DNA of 64,000 nucleotides, taken from NCBI GenBank assembly GCA_950295325.1, contig OX485804.1:23870001-23934000 (forward strand). The letters are read 5' to 3'. This stretch comes from Polytrichum commune. Lineage: Eukaryota > Streptophyta > Polytrichopsida > Polytrichales > Polytrichaceae. The position numbers and the translations under genes are program-made. Numbering within the stretch: position 1 is the stretch's first letter; every line of letters begins with the position of its first letter. Positions 1 to 10,582 of this stretch are shown piece by piece. The notes under the pieces were generated by a model, which was not told the origin of the DNA, made no database searches, and saw only the letters and a list, made by a program, of their open reading frames with translations.

Positions 1-840
1 AATTGTTACTCACTCATAAATTTTAAGTAATTTAGTACCCAATTCGTATTTTGCATTTAAACATCAAATATCATCTAATTATAGCACCAATACAAAAATC
101 TAATATTATAATATTTGTGCTATTCAACTTAATTCCATGTAGTTTCCATTCTCTCGGACTTTTGAAGCCTCGTAATATGCATAGAAATGTATATGTAGCT
201 TGCAAATGATTGTTACAAGCTAATTTGACACTAAAACCGGAATCTCAAATCTCAAGAAGGTAGTTTAATGAGACACAATTAGGAGAAAGTAAATAATTTT
301 TTTCTTTTTTCTTTTTTTATGGGGTGAGTGTGAGCCCAAATCCCCCTCACCCTTCAATTGCGTCCTAGTCCGGGTGAGGGTTCTTGAGCCACATTCGAGT
401 TAGCAAGTCACAAGTGCAAACAAGGGAGAGAGATTGGAACACTATATTCGGTAATTGGAGACTTTTTGTTGATTATGAGACTATATAAGGATGCGCATTT
501 CAAAATTGGACCAGTATTGACGACTAAAAATCCCATATGTATAATGGTATGCTACTATTATTATACATAAAGGCATGGAAGTGAACAAAAATGTGAGGCA
601 TACATGAAAATAATTGCGTATGAAATGACAACTCGTTATGAATGGAAGGGAAGGTGCGAAGAATGAATGGAAGTTGAATGAATTAATTGGGATTGAAATA
701 CAATTATAATGGAAATACCATCAATGTCTTGAGTAACTTGGAATAGCATACTAGAAAGTAAGCACTTAAATATGTTCTACACCTAAGCATTTAGGGAGTC
801 CGTCCCACTAGTACGCTTCTAGTCACACTAGTCCGACCCA
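1..840. other. AT-rich intergenic sequence, no gene seen
   Basis: No convincing open frame is visible. The stretch about 320-375 (a 'cacccttcaattgcgtcctag'-like phrase, here given only by position) resembles sequence near 44630-44660 in the non-autonomous hAT, so a decayed copy of that family may lie here. Nothing else is recognised. Confidence 0.5.
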
Positions 841-857
841 CTATTTTTTTTTTGCGG

Positions 858-1860
858 CTAAGTCTTTTTTTTTGGCGGCCTCCATGGCTCTAAAAATCTC
901 AGGCCCACGACTGTATCCTTGTGTGTTGCCTGGACAGGAATATGTGTCGTTCTTGCATGTTTCAGGACGCGCTCCCGAATTGTACGAGGTGGTATTATAA
1001 GTAGAATACGAGGGTGTTTGCGAAAGGGAACGTCTTGCGCTTCTCCGGAGGGCCAGACAACGATCGGACTTGGAAGATGCGGCCTTGAGGGCGTGCCTAT
1101 CCAAGGAGGACGTGGAGGAGGGCCGGGCACCAAGCGAGCGGGTAGCCACCTGCGAAACAACGTCATAGGAAGATAAGAATAGGAATGGAGTGGGAAAAAT
1201 AATGAGGGCGGTTTGGGATGGGCGCTCGTAAAGAGAACGGCACGCACACGGAAGACAAGCAAAACAAAAGCGGCAAAGGGGTTTAGGGTTGAGGAGGGCA
1301 CCTTGGCTGTGGGGACGTCCATGCGGGGAACGGTAGGAACGAGGGGGGCGTCGACGGGAGCATCCGGAGCCGATGGAACTATTGCACTGTTGGATGGCGG
1401 GGGGGAGTCGAGGCGTGGAGGAACGGAGTCGGCGGGGGAGGTGTGGCAACGGGGGCCTTCCATGCGGAGACGCCAGCTCGGCCCACGACGAGCGACGGTG
1501 TCGTCCCTCGAGGGTGAGAGGTGTCCCAAACGAACGAGCGTCCGTTTCTCCTTGGAGAGGGGGGAGGGCGACGGGGCGTACGCGCGGGGGACAAGTGCTG
1601 GGGGCGGGCTGTTGACGACGCCGTCGTCGATGCCGACGTCGCGGGAGTAATCCACGGCCGAGGCCGCGTCGACCGCTGAGAAGTGGTAGAGGGATGGCAT
1701 TTGGAAGTCCGTGACGTCGCGGGAAGGGGATGCCGGGGGCGAGAGGTGACGGGAAGGGCCATCGACTACAGGGGCGTCGCATATGGGGGCAGATTATGGG
1801 CAAGAACAAGAACAACAAAAAACAAAAACAGACATCCAAAAACAGAGCAAGCAAACACAT
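858..1860 (-). other. GC-rich segment with overlapping open frames, coding status unclear
   Basis: This kilobase is strongly GC-rich compared with its flanks, and long frames are open on both strands. The best candidate is a minus-strand Ser/Pro/Arg-rich frame running 1700 to 858. GC-rich DNA opens frames by chance, and no domain is recognised in any frame. It lies just downstream, on the minus strand, of the phosphatase exon that ends at 1870. It could be the 3' untranslated region of that gene, an extra exon, or the first part of a separate gene. The two best minus frames each look plausible for only part of their length, which would fit an intron or a frameshift. No function is proposed. 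Confidence 0.25.
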
Positions 1861-1869
1861 GGAGGCATT

Positions 1870-2637
1870 TCAAATCAATTTATTGAGTTTGGCGAGCCTC
1901 ATGATGCTCTTATATACATTATCGTGAGGGCTTAGCGCCGCATTGCCGAAGGGGTTGGACCTAACAAAAAATGGGATGCTACCGGCGTGGAGCACGAGCC
2001 TTCTAAGGTAGGGGGCTAGCCTATCGACCAAAAATGTGTCTTGCCTATCGCCGGTCCAAGTGTCCGGGAAGATGACGTTGCCCGGGGGGTTCAAGACGCT
2101 TTTGGTGGGGCTGTCGTCGATGAGGAGGGTGTTCTCAGGAGTCGGCCACCACCCGTGGGGCGTCCCATGCAGACGGGGGACGCCTTGCCAGAGTCTTGAA
2201 CGGAGGACCTTGAGGAACTGTTGTCCTCCGCCTCGACCGCCAAACTTGGGCACCGGTCGGCCTTTCTCGTCGAGCAGCTCGTCGCAGTCCTCTTGGCCGA
2301 GGACGAGGCAAGGGCTCGGGAGATCACGGAATAAGAAGTGGACGATGGGCTCCGTGTTGTCCATGACCATGGAGCTCCACACAACGACGTGGGCGAACTC
2401 GACCACCTCGCGAAGGAAGTCCCGCAGGCCGGGACGGGCGCGGACAGCCTTGCGGTTAATGAGGGTGTCGAGCTCGCCGTCGTAGTCCCTTTCGTCGGGG
2501 TGACGGAAGGGACGCGTGGGGACCCTGGGGATGTGTTGGGTGTGACACAACACCCCGTTGAGGTCAAAAACGAGGAACGGTTTGTTCCGGGTTCGAGGTC
2601 CACTGGTCGAGGGGTTGCGACCTATCTCCGGGGGGTC
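1870..2637 (-). CDS. exon 4 of split gene: FCP1/HAD-like phosphatase domain
   Basis: About 255 codons ending in TGA. The HAD superfamily motifs are visible: motif I as FLVFDLNGVL near the start (the first Asp is the expected nucleophile; the second acidic position is Asn, as in some plant FCP1-like proteins), motif II as VVVWSS, and the late acidic motif as LLIDDSPTKS. This is the CTD-phosphatase/NLI-interacting-factor fold. The exon opens after a clear acceptor (ttcatcacag, minus strand), and an in-frame TAG lies a few codons upstream in the intron, so it is not a first exon. The nearest matching donor is at 3260, at the end of the exon that the hAT element interrupts. All the introns are phase 0, so this domain is probably the C-terminus of the ParB-like protein encoded at 19.6-24.0 kb. 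Alternatively it is a separate phosphatase gene with an unseen first exon. The phosphatase assignment is firm, the fusion is inferred. Confidence 0.75.
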   Translation of the reverse strand, partial: DPPEIGRNPSTSGPRTRNKPFLVFDLNGVLCHTQHIPRVPTRPFRHPDERDYDGELDTLINRKAVRARPGLRDFLREVVEFAHVVVWSSMVMDNTEPIVHFLFRDLPSPCLVLGQEDCDELLDEKGRPVPKFGGRGGGQQFLKVLRSRLWQGVPRLHGTPHGWWPTPENTLLIDDSPTKSVLNPPGNVIFPDTWTGDRQDTFLVDRLAPYLRRLVLHAGSIPFFVRSNPFGNAALSPHDNVYKSIMRLAKLNKLI

Positions 2638-2773
2638 CTGTGATGAACAACGCGACTAGTTTAATTCTATGATCCAATAAAAAAATTGTTGCGTTGAAAA
2701 TAAAGACGATGCATTATGGGAAAAGAGGAGGAAGTGAGGAGGGTGCAAGGAAAATGTTCAGAGGGGCACAATT

Positions 2774-3229
2774 GCGAACGACCGTTCGTGAATGAAGGCT
2801 GCGGGGCGGTGCGCATCATTTACGAACGCTCGTTCGTGAGCGCGGATGCATACATATACGAACGCTCGTTCGCGAAGGATGTCAAGATGGGGTCGCACAG
2901 TTTTACGAACGAGCGTTCGTGAGTGAGGTGTGCATGCAAAGAATGCAAGGACGCGCAAGAGCACAAACAACACAAGACGCGAGAATATGCAATAAGTTGA
3001 GGGGATGCGAGCAGAGATCGTCTGCTCATATATTAATTCGGTGAATATGTACATTTGTCTCGCGTGATAATCTATCACGATTTCCTAAGGAAAAAATGCA
3101 GTGTCCTACAAAATTGATCGGCCCAAGCGATCACGTAGAAAAATGCTCGCGCGGGCAACGTGATGTCGATGGAGTTGAAGCGCCAAGAACACAACGCGGG
3201 GGTTAGTGATATTACGAACGCGCATTCGT
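2774..3229. repeat. palindrome cluster A (5 copies) in intron 3
   Basis: Five copies of the core ACGAACGNNCGTTCGT or close variants start at 2774, 2822, 2858, 2905 and 3214. All fall inside the inferred third intron (3260 down to 2638, minus strand) of the split gene. Spacing is irregular (36 to 309 bp), and the sequence between copies is not repeated. The family continues in clusters B, C and D. Confidence 0.9.
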
Positions 3230-3265
3230 AAAACATTTGGCATTCTCAGAGATGAGTTACCTCTT

Positions 3266-3273
3266 TGATTAAC
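3266..3273. repeat. target-site duplication, left copy (TGATTAAC)
   Basis: The 8 bp TGATTAAC immediately left of the terminal CAGGGTTGT is repeated exactly at 19639-19646, right of the matching inverted terminus. Eight base pairs is the usual hAT duplication length. Confidence 0.95.
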
Positions 3274-3363
3274 CAGGGTTGTCTATCGCAACGTCATGAC
3301 GGTGTCGTGCCGTCATGTCAGGTCGTGTCATGACGGACCCCTCCGTCACGACACAATAGGGTC
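3274..3363 (+). repeat. left terminal and subterminal repeat of the 16.4-kb hAT
   Basis: The first 9 bp, CAGGGTTGT, match the right end exactly in inverse. The next 80 bp contain several direct and inverted copies of a GTCATGACGG or CCGTCACGAC motif. The same motif in GTCGTGACGG form fills 19562-19626. The arms match as families of short motifs and do not align as one long repeat. Confidence 0.85.
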
Positions 3364-3548
3364 CACGTAGGGTCAACATAGGGGGAATGGACTAGGGTGG
3401 GTAAAATACTTACCTTCTTGCCAAGGTGGCGTCCTATGTGGCAGAAAACGCCGACGTGGATGTGCATATTTCCCTTGCCAAGTAAACCATTTTGCCATTG
3501 TGTTTAGGGTTCTGTTAAAATCAAAGTAGAAAAATATGACTAAGGAGG

Positions 3549-4468
3549 GTGTGGGGCGGCCGGGGGCGGACGGTGGGGCGGACGGGAGAGGGGGGTGGAG
3601 CGGACGGGGGAGGGGGGTGGAGCGGACGGGGGAGGGGGTGGAGCGGACGGGGGTGGGGCGGACGGAGGGGGGTGGAGCGGACGGGGGAGGGGGTGGAGCG
3701 GACGGGGGTGGGGCGGACGGAGGGGGGTGGAGCGGACGGGGGAGGGGGGTGGAGCGGACGGGGGAGGGGGTGGAGCGGACGGGGGTGGGGCGGACGGAGG
3801 GGGGTGGGGCGGACGGGGGAGGGGGTGGAGCGGACGGGGGTGGGGGTGGAGCGGACGGGGGTGGGGGTTGAGCGGACGGGGGTGGGGCGGAAGGGGGTTG
3901 GGAACGGGGGGGAGAACGCTGGAGCGGACGGGGGAACGTGGGGGTGGACGGGGGGAACGCGGAGGGCTCCGTCCGCCCCAAGTTCCCTCACGTCCGCCCC
4001 ACGTTCCCCCGCCGTGCGTTCACGTTCCCACACGTTTCCTAACGTCCGCACCCGTTCCCTACTGCGTTCCCCCCAGTCCGCACCCGTTCCCTCCCGTCCG
4101 CGCCCGTTCCCCCCCAGTCCGCACCCGTTCCCTTCCCGTCCGCCCCGCGTTCCCTTCCCGTCCGCCCCGCGTTCCCTTCCCGTCCGCCCACGTTCCCTCC
4201 CGTCCGCCCACGTTCCCTTCCGTCCGCCCCACGTTCCCTCCCGTCCGCCCCAGGTTCCCTCCCGTCCGCCCCAGGTTCCCTCCCGTCCGCGCTACGTTCC
4301 CCTCCCGTCCGCCCGCGTTCCCCTCCAGTCCGCCCCACGTTCCCCTCCCGTCCGCCCCATGTTCCCGTACGTTCCCTCCCGTCCGCGCTCCGTTCCCTTC
4401 CGTCCGCCCGAGTTCCCCTACGTCCGCCCCCTCGTTCCCTCCGTCCGCCCCCGCGTTCCCACGTTCCC
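3549..4468. repeat. GC-rich GCGGACGGGG array, two opposed halves
   Basis: The first half (about 3549-3971) repeats units such as GCGGACGGGGGAGGGG. The second half (about 3972-4468) is the same theme on the other strand, with units like CGTTCCCTCCCGTCCGCCC. Together they make a near-1-kb imperfect inverted repeat centred near 3970. Units vary from 12 to 20 bp, and the low-complexity open frames on both strands are products of the repeat. A TATA box and the kinase-like gene follow. Possible roles are subterminal binding sites for the transposase or an upstream promoter region. Confidence 0.9.
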
Positions 4469-4536
4469 CATACGTCATTTTCGTGCCCCATGTCAAATCC
4501 GACCGGGATCCCATAATGATTGTGCTCCCCTTTGCC

Positions 4537-4544
4537 TATATAAA
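4537..4544 (+). promoter_or_regulatory. TATA box of the kinase-like gene
   Basis: TATATAAA lies about 70 bp beyond the GC-rich array and 226 bp before the chosen ATG at 4770. The leader between them is pyrimidine-rich, with short 'attcactcactc' repeats. Confidence 0.7.
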
Positions 4545-4769
4545 GCTGTGGGGTTTTAATTCCCCTCACTTTCCTCTCCTCCCACCACAAAGGGACCCGA
4601 GACCTTGTTGCCGTCCCAAGGACAGCGGCACCGCGCGGGTCTCAGGGGGTTTGGGAGGGCAGGGCAAATTGTGGGGGAACCCTCGCAATTTTTTTTCCAG
4701 ATTCACGCACTCATTTCTACATTCACTCACTCCTTTTTACATTCACTCACTCACGCGGTTTTTTTCACG

Positions 4770-6686
4770 ATGGAGGGGGAGGACATTGCTCCTTACCAAG
4801 ACGAGGATACGAGGCTGCACCGTGCTTGGCTCCAAAGCACTGCACTTGCGCATACTGGAGAGGGTACGGGAAGCGAGGCCGGAAGTGGAAGCACTGCAGC
4901 ACGTCCCCCACGTCCAGATCCTTTTCGGTTTGACGAAGAGTTCTTTGCAGTTGGCCATTCAGGAGACAACCAAACACGTGGAAGCCGTGGAACACGTGGG
5001 AGTCGGGGAAACAGTGGACATAGAGGGAGAACAGGAAGGGGACCAAGCTCAGGCAGTTCCACCGATATAAATGCAGCCACTCATGGAGAGTCCGTGCCAC
5101 CACGATCTCCGACACGGCGGACATCAAGACCGGAGAGCCCTGCACGTGATGTACCTCAGGGTTCGGAGCATGGTGAAAGACGGGGACAAAAACGCCCAGC
5201 AATTTCGGAAGGGACGGAGGAGGGGTCCGGGGTTTCAGGTTCGCAATCGAGGAAAATGAGAAATAGAGGCAAACGCGACCCGCGGATCGATGAGGCTCGA
5301 AACCATTGTAGGGTCGTGCTGTTGGAGTGGTTTAGAAATAACAGCATGGTTTATTTGGAAAAAAAATACCTCAATGATGGTACAAAGGGGTTGGATTTGG
5401 TGAGGAACGATTTGATTCTTATTCTCACGGAAGCCACGACTGGAGCGGAGTTTGAAGATGCTAGGGGCATGAGCGATTGGGGCACCTGGATTGAACAACA
5501 AGCCGTGGAAGCAATCTACAATCCAACAATGGCATATGATGCTGTGCATCCTAGCGAGGGAAGTAGTAGTGGCAGGAAGTCCGAGTTGTACATGAAGCTA
5601 GAGAATTGGAAAAGAGGCGTAATAGCAGCAAAAGGAACATCCGCCCGCAACCTTCCCATTTTTATTGACAGGCAGATGGCAGACAACATTGCCACCCAGG
5701 GCCGGCAGGGTGTCATATGGTTGCCTAGGAATGCGGAGATCAAAGCCTTGGATAAGGAAATCTTCCAAGGGACCTTCGGAGTGGTGCGGAGAGTCGCAAT
5801 TCATGGAGCATCATTCATCCCTAGCTAGATAGAGTGGGCTGGGAAGACCATGAAGGCCATGAATAGTTTGGAGAATCGAAAGGAACGTTCAGTTGAAGCA
5901 TTGGCGTGTCCAGTAGATCATCCTGGGGTAATCAAGCTACAATACTTCAATATGAAAACATACGAATCCTATTCGATGTGGTGGAATGGAGGCTCCTTGA
6001 AAAACATGAGGATCTATGACTTCAGCGTTCCGGAAACCCACGAGCGCACAATCCTTCACATGCCTGGGGCAGACTTTGAAGCACGGAAACGGTTGGTTGT
6101 ATATCGAAGGCATCGAGCTTATTTGGCATGGGCTCTAATGTGCATTGTGGATGTAGTGCACAAGCATGACGTGTTGCACAATGACCTTAATCCCAACAAT
6201 GTCATGCTGCATTTCCCACAAGACCGTGAAAACATGGTTTACATTGGTGTGTGTGATTGGGGCATGGCATCCTGGGGAGGTGAAGACGCACCCTCCAACT
6301 ATGGAAAAGATTCAGTGGATGAGATGAACAAGCACAAAGCAAAATACAACTGTGCTGGTCCAGAATTATTCCATGTACGAGGGCAGCGTGGAACATCCAC
6401 CTCTCCGGTGAGGATGGCTCGGAAACATAGGCACACGTTTCTATCGGAGTCCTTCTCAGTGGGTGCTTTGGCAAAGAAGATTTATGCCAGGGATGCGACT
6501 TCCCCCTTGTTTCAGCTAAACAGTGATCCAAATGGCTTGAATATGCGGTTTGAGTTAGCATTGGATTCATTGACGAAGACCAATCCAGCGGAAAGGTCAA
6601 CCATCACACACGTAGTGAACATTTTGAAGTCCCCTCCATACAACATGGTTAACCCGACAATGTGCTTCCGTGACACTGCAAAATAG
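4770..6686 (+). pseudogene. degenerate protein kinase, hAT cargo, in-frame TAG
   Basis: One frame runs from ATG 4770 to TAG 6684-6686, about 638 codons, broken only by a TAG at 5826-5828 (codon 353). The first 170 residues are low-complexity, rich in Arg, Gly and Ser. The kinase domain follows: glycine loop GTFGVVRRV (about 337-345), a lysine in EWAGKTMK a few codons after the TAG, catalytic loop VLHNDLNPNNV (about residue 470) and CDWGMAS in place of DFG. Having HND for HRD and DWG for DFG makes it an atypical kinase or pseudokinase. The stop falls between the glycine loop and the lysine, so a truncated product would have no catalytic site. AATAAA follows at 6750-6755. A TATA box and the GC-rich array lie upstream. 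Its role in the transposon is unknown. The TAG may be a C-to-T change in CAG, or may be read through. Confidence 0.75.
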
Positions 6687-8982
6687 ATTTTTTTTGTTTT
6701 TTTTGCAACAATTTTGAATCATACCAATTTTGTAACCGTTGGAGATGTAAATAAAGCCATCATTTTTTCATACAAAACTTGTATATTGTATGAGGTTTAT
6801 GGATCTTAGTGCAATGTTCATACTACTCCATGAGGCCTTTGCTCCATAATCGAGAAGAAGTCTATGGGAGGCTAACCAAGGTTCTCGCCTCTCGTGAGGC
6901 CACATCCTTCTTTCACATCGTTGTTATCACATCCATGTGCTAAGTTCAAGTTAACTATAGTTATTTGTGATATGTCTTGAAAAAATGCAGTTACTTATAT
7001 TTATTCTAATTTTGGTATGCCACAAAATGTAGTCAACTATAGTTATATCTAGTTAACTAAAGTTGAGCACAATATTGCAATAGTTATATCGGTTGTACAC
7101 GTGATCCAAAACATCTCTAAATGTTATCTTTCTTCTACTCCCCACATATTGCACACTATAAATGTTAAACGTGTTAACAGTTAACAAAATGGTACTCCTT
7201 TCTTTGTAAATCTGACTCTATAAACGTTAACAGATGAAATACAACCATAATATGGATGATAAAAACTACACATCCAGTTACATTGATTCATATTCACTCG
7301 TGATTTGTAAACTTGATATTGAATAAAGTTTTGATTGGGTGTGCAATTTTATGAATGGTATTCTCTCACAATGAATCTTTACAATTGCTTATATTTATAT
7401 AATTCACAATCACTTTTTTTTGGAAGTTTGGACATATTCTTGGCCGTCCACGTTGAGAGGCCGTGCGATTGAGTGGCCCAACTTTGTTGATAGTCCAAAG
7501 AAATGAACTGAAAATAGCCAAGAAAATATAGTAAGGGTAGCCTTAGTTGGGCATAGTGTGAAGCCTCCAAAGGCCAATCCCAAAGTCCAAACTCAAAGGA
7601 GCATGCCACTTTATTCCTTGCTCAAAATAACCCCTCCAATCTAACGGCCAAGATCTTGTCAATGATTGATTATTTTAATGAAAAAAAAGTTCGGCCTCTC
7701 GACGGAAGTTTGGGTTGAGCATTTTGCTATACCCAATCTTTGCTCGAGAGGCCGAACTCTTGGCGCCATAACTTCCTAAAAGTGTTGCCACCTAGGCTCT
7801 TTTAGAGGCCACGTCCTTTGGACTTCGGCCTCTAGTGTGAAGGCCGAGAGGACGGACTTTGGGCATTTCAGCATTTTCATTGGTCCAAATGTTGAACCTC
7901 TCAAAGTTTGGCCATATTGTGAACCGGCCCTTATATTTGCAATACATGTCTTATTCTTTTTTGGCACAAATTGAAAATTCAAATTGAAAATACAACCAAC
8001 CCAGCCGAAACAGCGCAGCCTAAGTGGAAATCTAGAAATAATGCTCATTTGAGGCCTATCCTTCCAAGTAGGGACTAAGTTGCTACGGGTCACAGTAAGA
8101 CCTTTGACCCCCCAAATCAAATCAAATTTGTTAAGAATGTCATGGTAGGCCACGTCCGGGGCTTTTTCCAAGTCCCTAAGCATCTGTTTCCATTCAATCC
8201 TCCCATACTCTGATTTGTAATACATGTCATAAAAGCTAATGCAATTATTGTTTTGAAGTCTACCATCAAATGATATGTAAGATCGTATGTTCACTTGTGG
8301 TTGGTTCTTTTTATGTACCAGTTTAAGCCAATACTAAAATAAAATAAACCTTATTCTATAAAATCTAGTGACACTACCATACAAGTTAGTAGAGATGTTG
8401 TATATTTTTTTAAATTATTCTATATATTTACATAACTACAACTTATAATTTTGTGAAGAATAATACATAATACAACAAAGTTCAAATCAATACCTCTTTT
8501 GTGCACTCACATATACTCATACGGATTTAGTATAGTGCACCCCCCCCCAAATGATCACTAATGTGGGCCACATTAAATTTAAGCCCACACCAAATCCCTA
8601 GTTTAATATCAATGTGGACCATATTAATTTGCTTTTCTAGAATGTTCTAATTTGTGTAAGGTGTTGGTAAGATATCTTTATGAAGCCTATAGGAATTCGG
8701 GGGATGCACTCTACATTATGTTTGAGAATCACGTGCGTTCATGACCCCTTCTAAAAATCCCAATGTATACCATAAGTTATATGTCTAAGTAGAGATTGTG
8801 CCAACTTGAAGTAGTCCTCGTGATTTGCGAACGTTTAACTTTCGTTGTAGGCATCGTAAAAAAAAGCGGGTGGGTTCGTTGGAAAGCTGGGAACCTAAAC
8901 CCTCAAACCATGTATGGAAACACTTCTACATGAGTGAGAGAACAAAACAACGGCACATATGTGGTAGCAATTTGGAATGACG
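6687..8982. other. AT-rich non-coding interior of the hAT
   Basis: After the kinase-like gene there is 2.3 kb without a recognised gene. A minus-strand open frame at 7776-8294 (172 codons) has no recognisable domain and no promoter signal. The stretch 7430-7940 contains several inverted copies of a 'gaggccg' phrase and may be a decayed inverted-repeat element. Confidence 0.45.
7688..7758. repeat. hairpin with 15-bp perfect arms
   Basis: AGTTCGGCCTCTCGA at 7688-7702 is matched by its exact reverse complement at 7744-7758. A second, inner pairing is formed by TTTGGGT and ACCCAAT-type sequence. The 71-bp fold is compact. It could be a small MITE remnant or the source of a small RNA. No target duplication was found. 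Confidence 0.65.
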
Positions 8983-9019
8983 TAGGGTTTAGGGTTTAGG
9001 GGTTTAGGGTTTAGGGTTT
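8983..9019. repeat. interstitial telomere-type TTTAGGG tract
   Basis: About five units of TTTAGGG with one extra G, which is the plant telomere repeat. It is immediately followed by an 82-bp tandem array. It lies inside the 16.4-kb hAT. Confidence 0.85.
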
Positions 9020-9315
9020 ATGAACCACAAAGGTTGAAGCACAAATATGTGAATTGTCGAATGAAAGGGCAAGGGGATGCGTGTGGGTTGTGAAACCATA
9101 CGAACCACTAAGGTTGAAGCTCAAATATGTGAATTGTTGAATGAAGATGGCATTCGGATGCCTAATATGCGTTGTGAACCATATGGACCACAAAGGTTGA
9201 AGCACAAATATGTACTTTGTTGAATTAATATAACATTCGAATGCGTGTGGGTTGTGAAACTATACGAACCACTAAGGTTGAAGCTCAAATATGTGAATTG
9301 TTGAATGAAAGGACA
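9018..9315. repeat. tandem array, about 82-bp unit, nearly four copies
   Basis: The phrases 'accacaaaggttgaag' or 'accactaaggttgaag', then 'aaatatgtgaattgttgaatg', recur about every 82 bp. Alternate copies resemble each other more (CACAAAGG versus CACTAAGG), so a dimer was probably duplicated. It directly abuts the telomere-type tract. Confidence 0.85.
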
Positions 9316-9516
9316 ACCCATCAAATATAGAAGCTTCAAAGAGGTTTCCAATGCGGGTGTCGGGGGACTTTTTCAAAAAGTGCAACTAACTTTTTGACTT
9401 CACCAACTTTCTTTTTATTCCTATTGTGTTGTCTTTATCCTACCAACGAGAATTGGATCCTCTACATCTTGGATTACATCAAATATTGTATATTTCATAA
9501 AGTCCTTTGAGCTCAA

Positions 9517-9524
9517 TATATAAG
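9517..9524 (+). promoter_or_regulatory. TATA box upstream of the acidic-protein gene
   Basis: TATATAAG lies 42 bp before the ATG at 9566, so the leader would be very short. Unlike the other two plus-strand units of this element, no GC-rich array precedes it. Confidence 0.5.
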
Positions 9525-9565
9525 TAGAGCATTTAGACTCATACATATAACGAGGGTAGAGTATC

Positions 9566-10126
9566 ATGGATAGGATGGGAGAGAAGAGAGACATGTTTGA
9601 GGGTCTAGGATGTGATGAGGAGATAGAAAATTTAGGTGAACCCGATATTCCATTCAATCCATCAACCGAGCGTGAGAGAGATGAGAAATGTGTTAGGGAT
9701 CGATTTCATGATGAGTATGTCATGACTCCCTTCTCACAATCTACACAAGCTTGGAGGATGAGGGCGGAGGAGGACCAACGACGATATGCGGACAACTTTG
9801 AGATCGATGCGGTGGAGAATGACAACACACAATACGTGGGTGGAGATCTAAATGATCTGATTGATTTGTGTGCGGATATTTTAGAGAAGCCCGGGGATGT
9901 GGATGTGGAGGAGACTTCAATCGACATTGAAGATGTCAAGGTAGCGGGAGAATCTTCAAGGACTTTGCCTTTTCGTAAGAAGAGGAGAGGATTATCGCCT
10001 CATCGGCTACCATTGAAGGAACGGATGAAAGACCGAACGATTAGCTATGTTGATTTACTTCGACCGAATCCTCTCCCAAAAATGGACCTTCGACGGAAGC
10101 CACAAGCATCTACGAGGTTGCCATGA
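9566..10126 (+). CDS. small acidic protein of unknown function, hAT cargo
   Basis: An intact frame of 186 codons, ATG to TGA. The protein is hydrophilic. The first two thirds are acidic (many Glu and Asp, including a GDLNDLIDLCADILEK helix-like stretch). The last third is basic, with FRKKRRGLSPHRLP as a possible nuclear localisation signal. No domain is recognised, and no signal peptide or membrane segment is seen. A TATA box lies just upstream and AATAAA at 10223-10228 downstream. It is the only cargo unit with no stop codon or frameshift. It might be an accessory protein of transposition, but nothing in the sequence proves that. Confidence 0.55.
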   Translation: MDRMGEKRDMFEGLGCDEEIENLGEPDIPFNPSTERERDEKCVRDRFHDEYVMTPFSQSTQAWRMRAEEDQRRYADNFEIDAVENDNTQYVGGDLNDLIDLCADILEKPGDVDVEETSIDIEDVKVAGESSRTLPFRKKRRGLSPHRLPLKERMKDRTISYVDLLRPNPLPKMDLRRKPQASTRLP

Positions 10127-10417
10127 CGGAAGTCAAGTTGACGGAATGAAGTGGAATATTAAATCGTGCATGGTTTGTTCATGTATGTGATTTATAAAGG
10201 GCATTTGTACCGTCGTCGCAATAATAAAGTCATTACTTGTACATCTTTGTCTCCATAGGGGTGATAATTTGTTGGTCATCATACTACATTGGTTACTTTG
10301 TTGCTTGAGGGATGCTTCATTAGTTTTGTGTGGATAAGTACACTGGTAATGATATTTAGTGTCACATATATTATTTGCAAAGGGCCTAAGTTAGATGGGG
10401 TACGGATTGGGGGACGC
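10127..10417. other. 3' flank of the acidic-protein gene
   Basis: AT-rich, with the likely poly(A) signal at 10223-10228. A 'tgatatttagtgtcac' phrase at about 10348 belongs to a short motif family also seen at 26.1, 27.3, 41.8 and 44.3 kb. Confidence 0.5.
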
Positions 10418-10582
10418 GGGAATGTGCAGTAGAAATATTATTGCATATTTATGTAGAGGACTTCATTACCTATCCATGGATACCAAGAACTCATTTTTTG
10501 GACTTCATATGAATTTTTGAGAGCCAAAAAACCGAAACTATGTCCAAACTTCCAAACTTGAAAAGTGCAGATTCAAAGGAAC
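10418..10582 (-). repeat. single inverted copy of the 192-bp repeat of 44.8-45.2 kb
   Basis: Read on the minus strand, this segment matches the tandem units at 44798-45240: a phrase beginning GGAAGTTTGGACATAG, then a homopolymer-flanked 'gtttttt', then a 'gtatccatggata' phrase. It directly abuts the start of the internal GC-rich array. Confidence 0.85.

Noticed and set aside
3521-4590. Long low-complexity open frames on both strands
   Set aside because: They are translations of the GC-rich minisatellite. Frames are open on both strands and none has a domain. The same holds for 10628-11373 and 19013-19456.
7776-8294. Minus-strand frame of 172 codons inside the hAT
   Set aside because: No recognisable domain, no promoter or poly(A) signal, and it overlaps inverted-repeat sequence. 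It was left as unknown.
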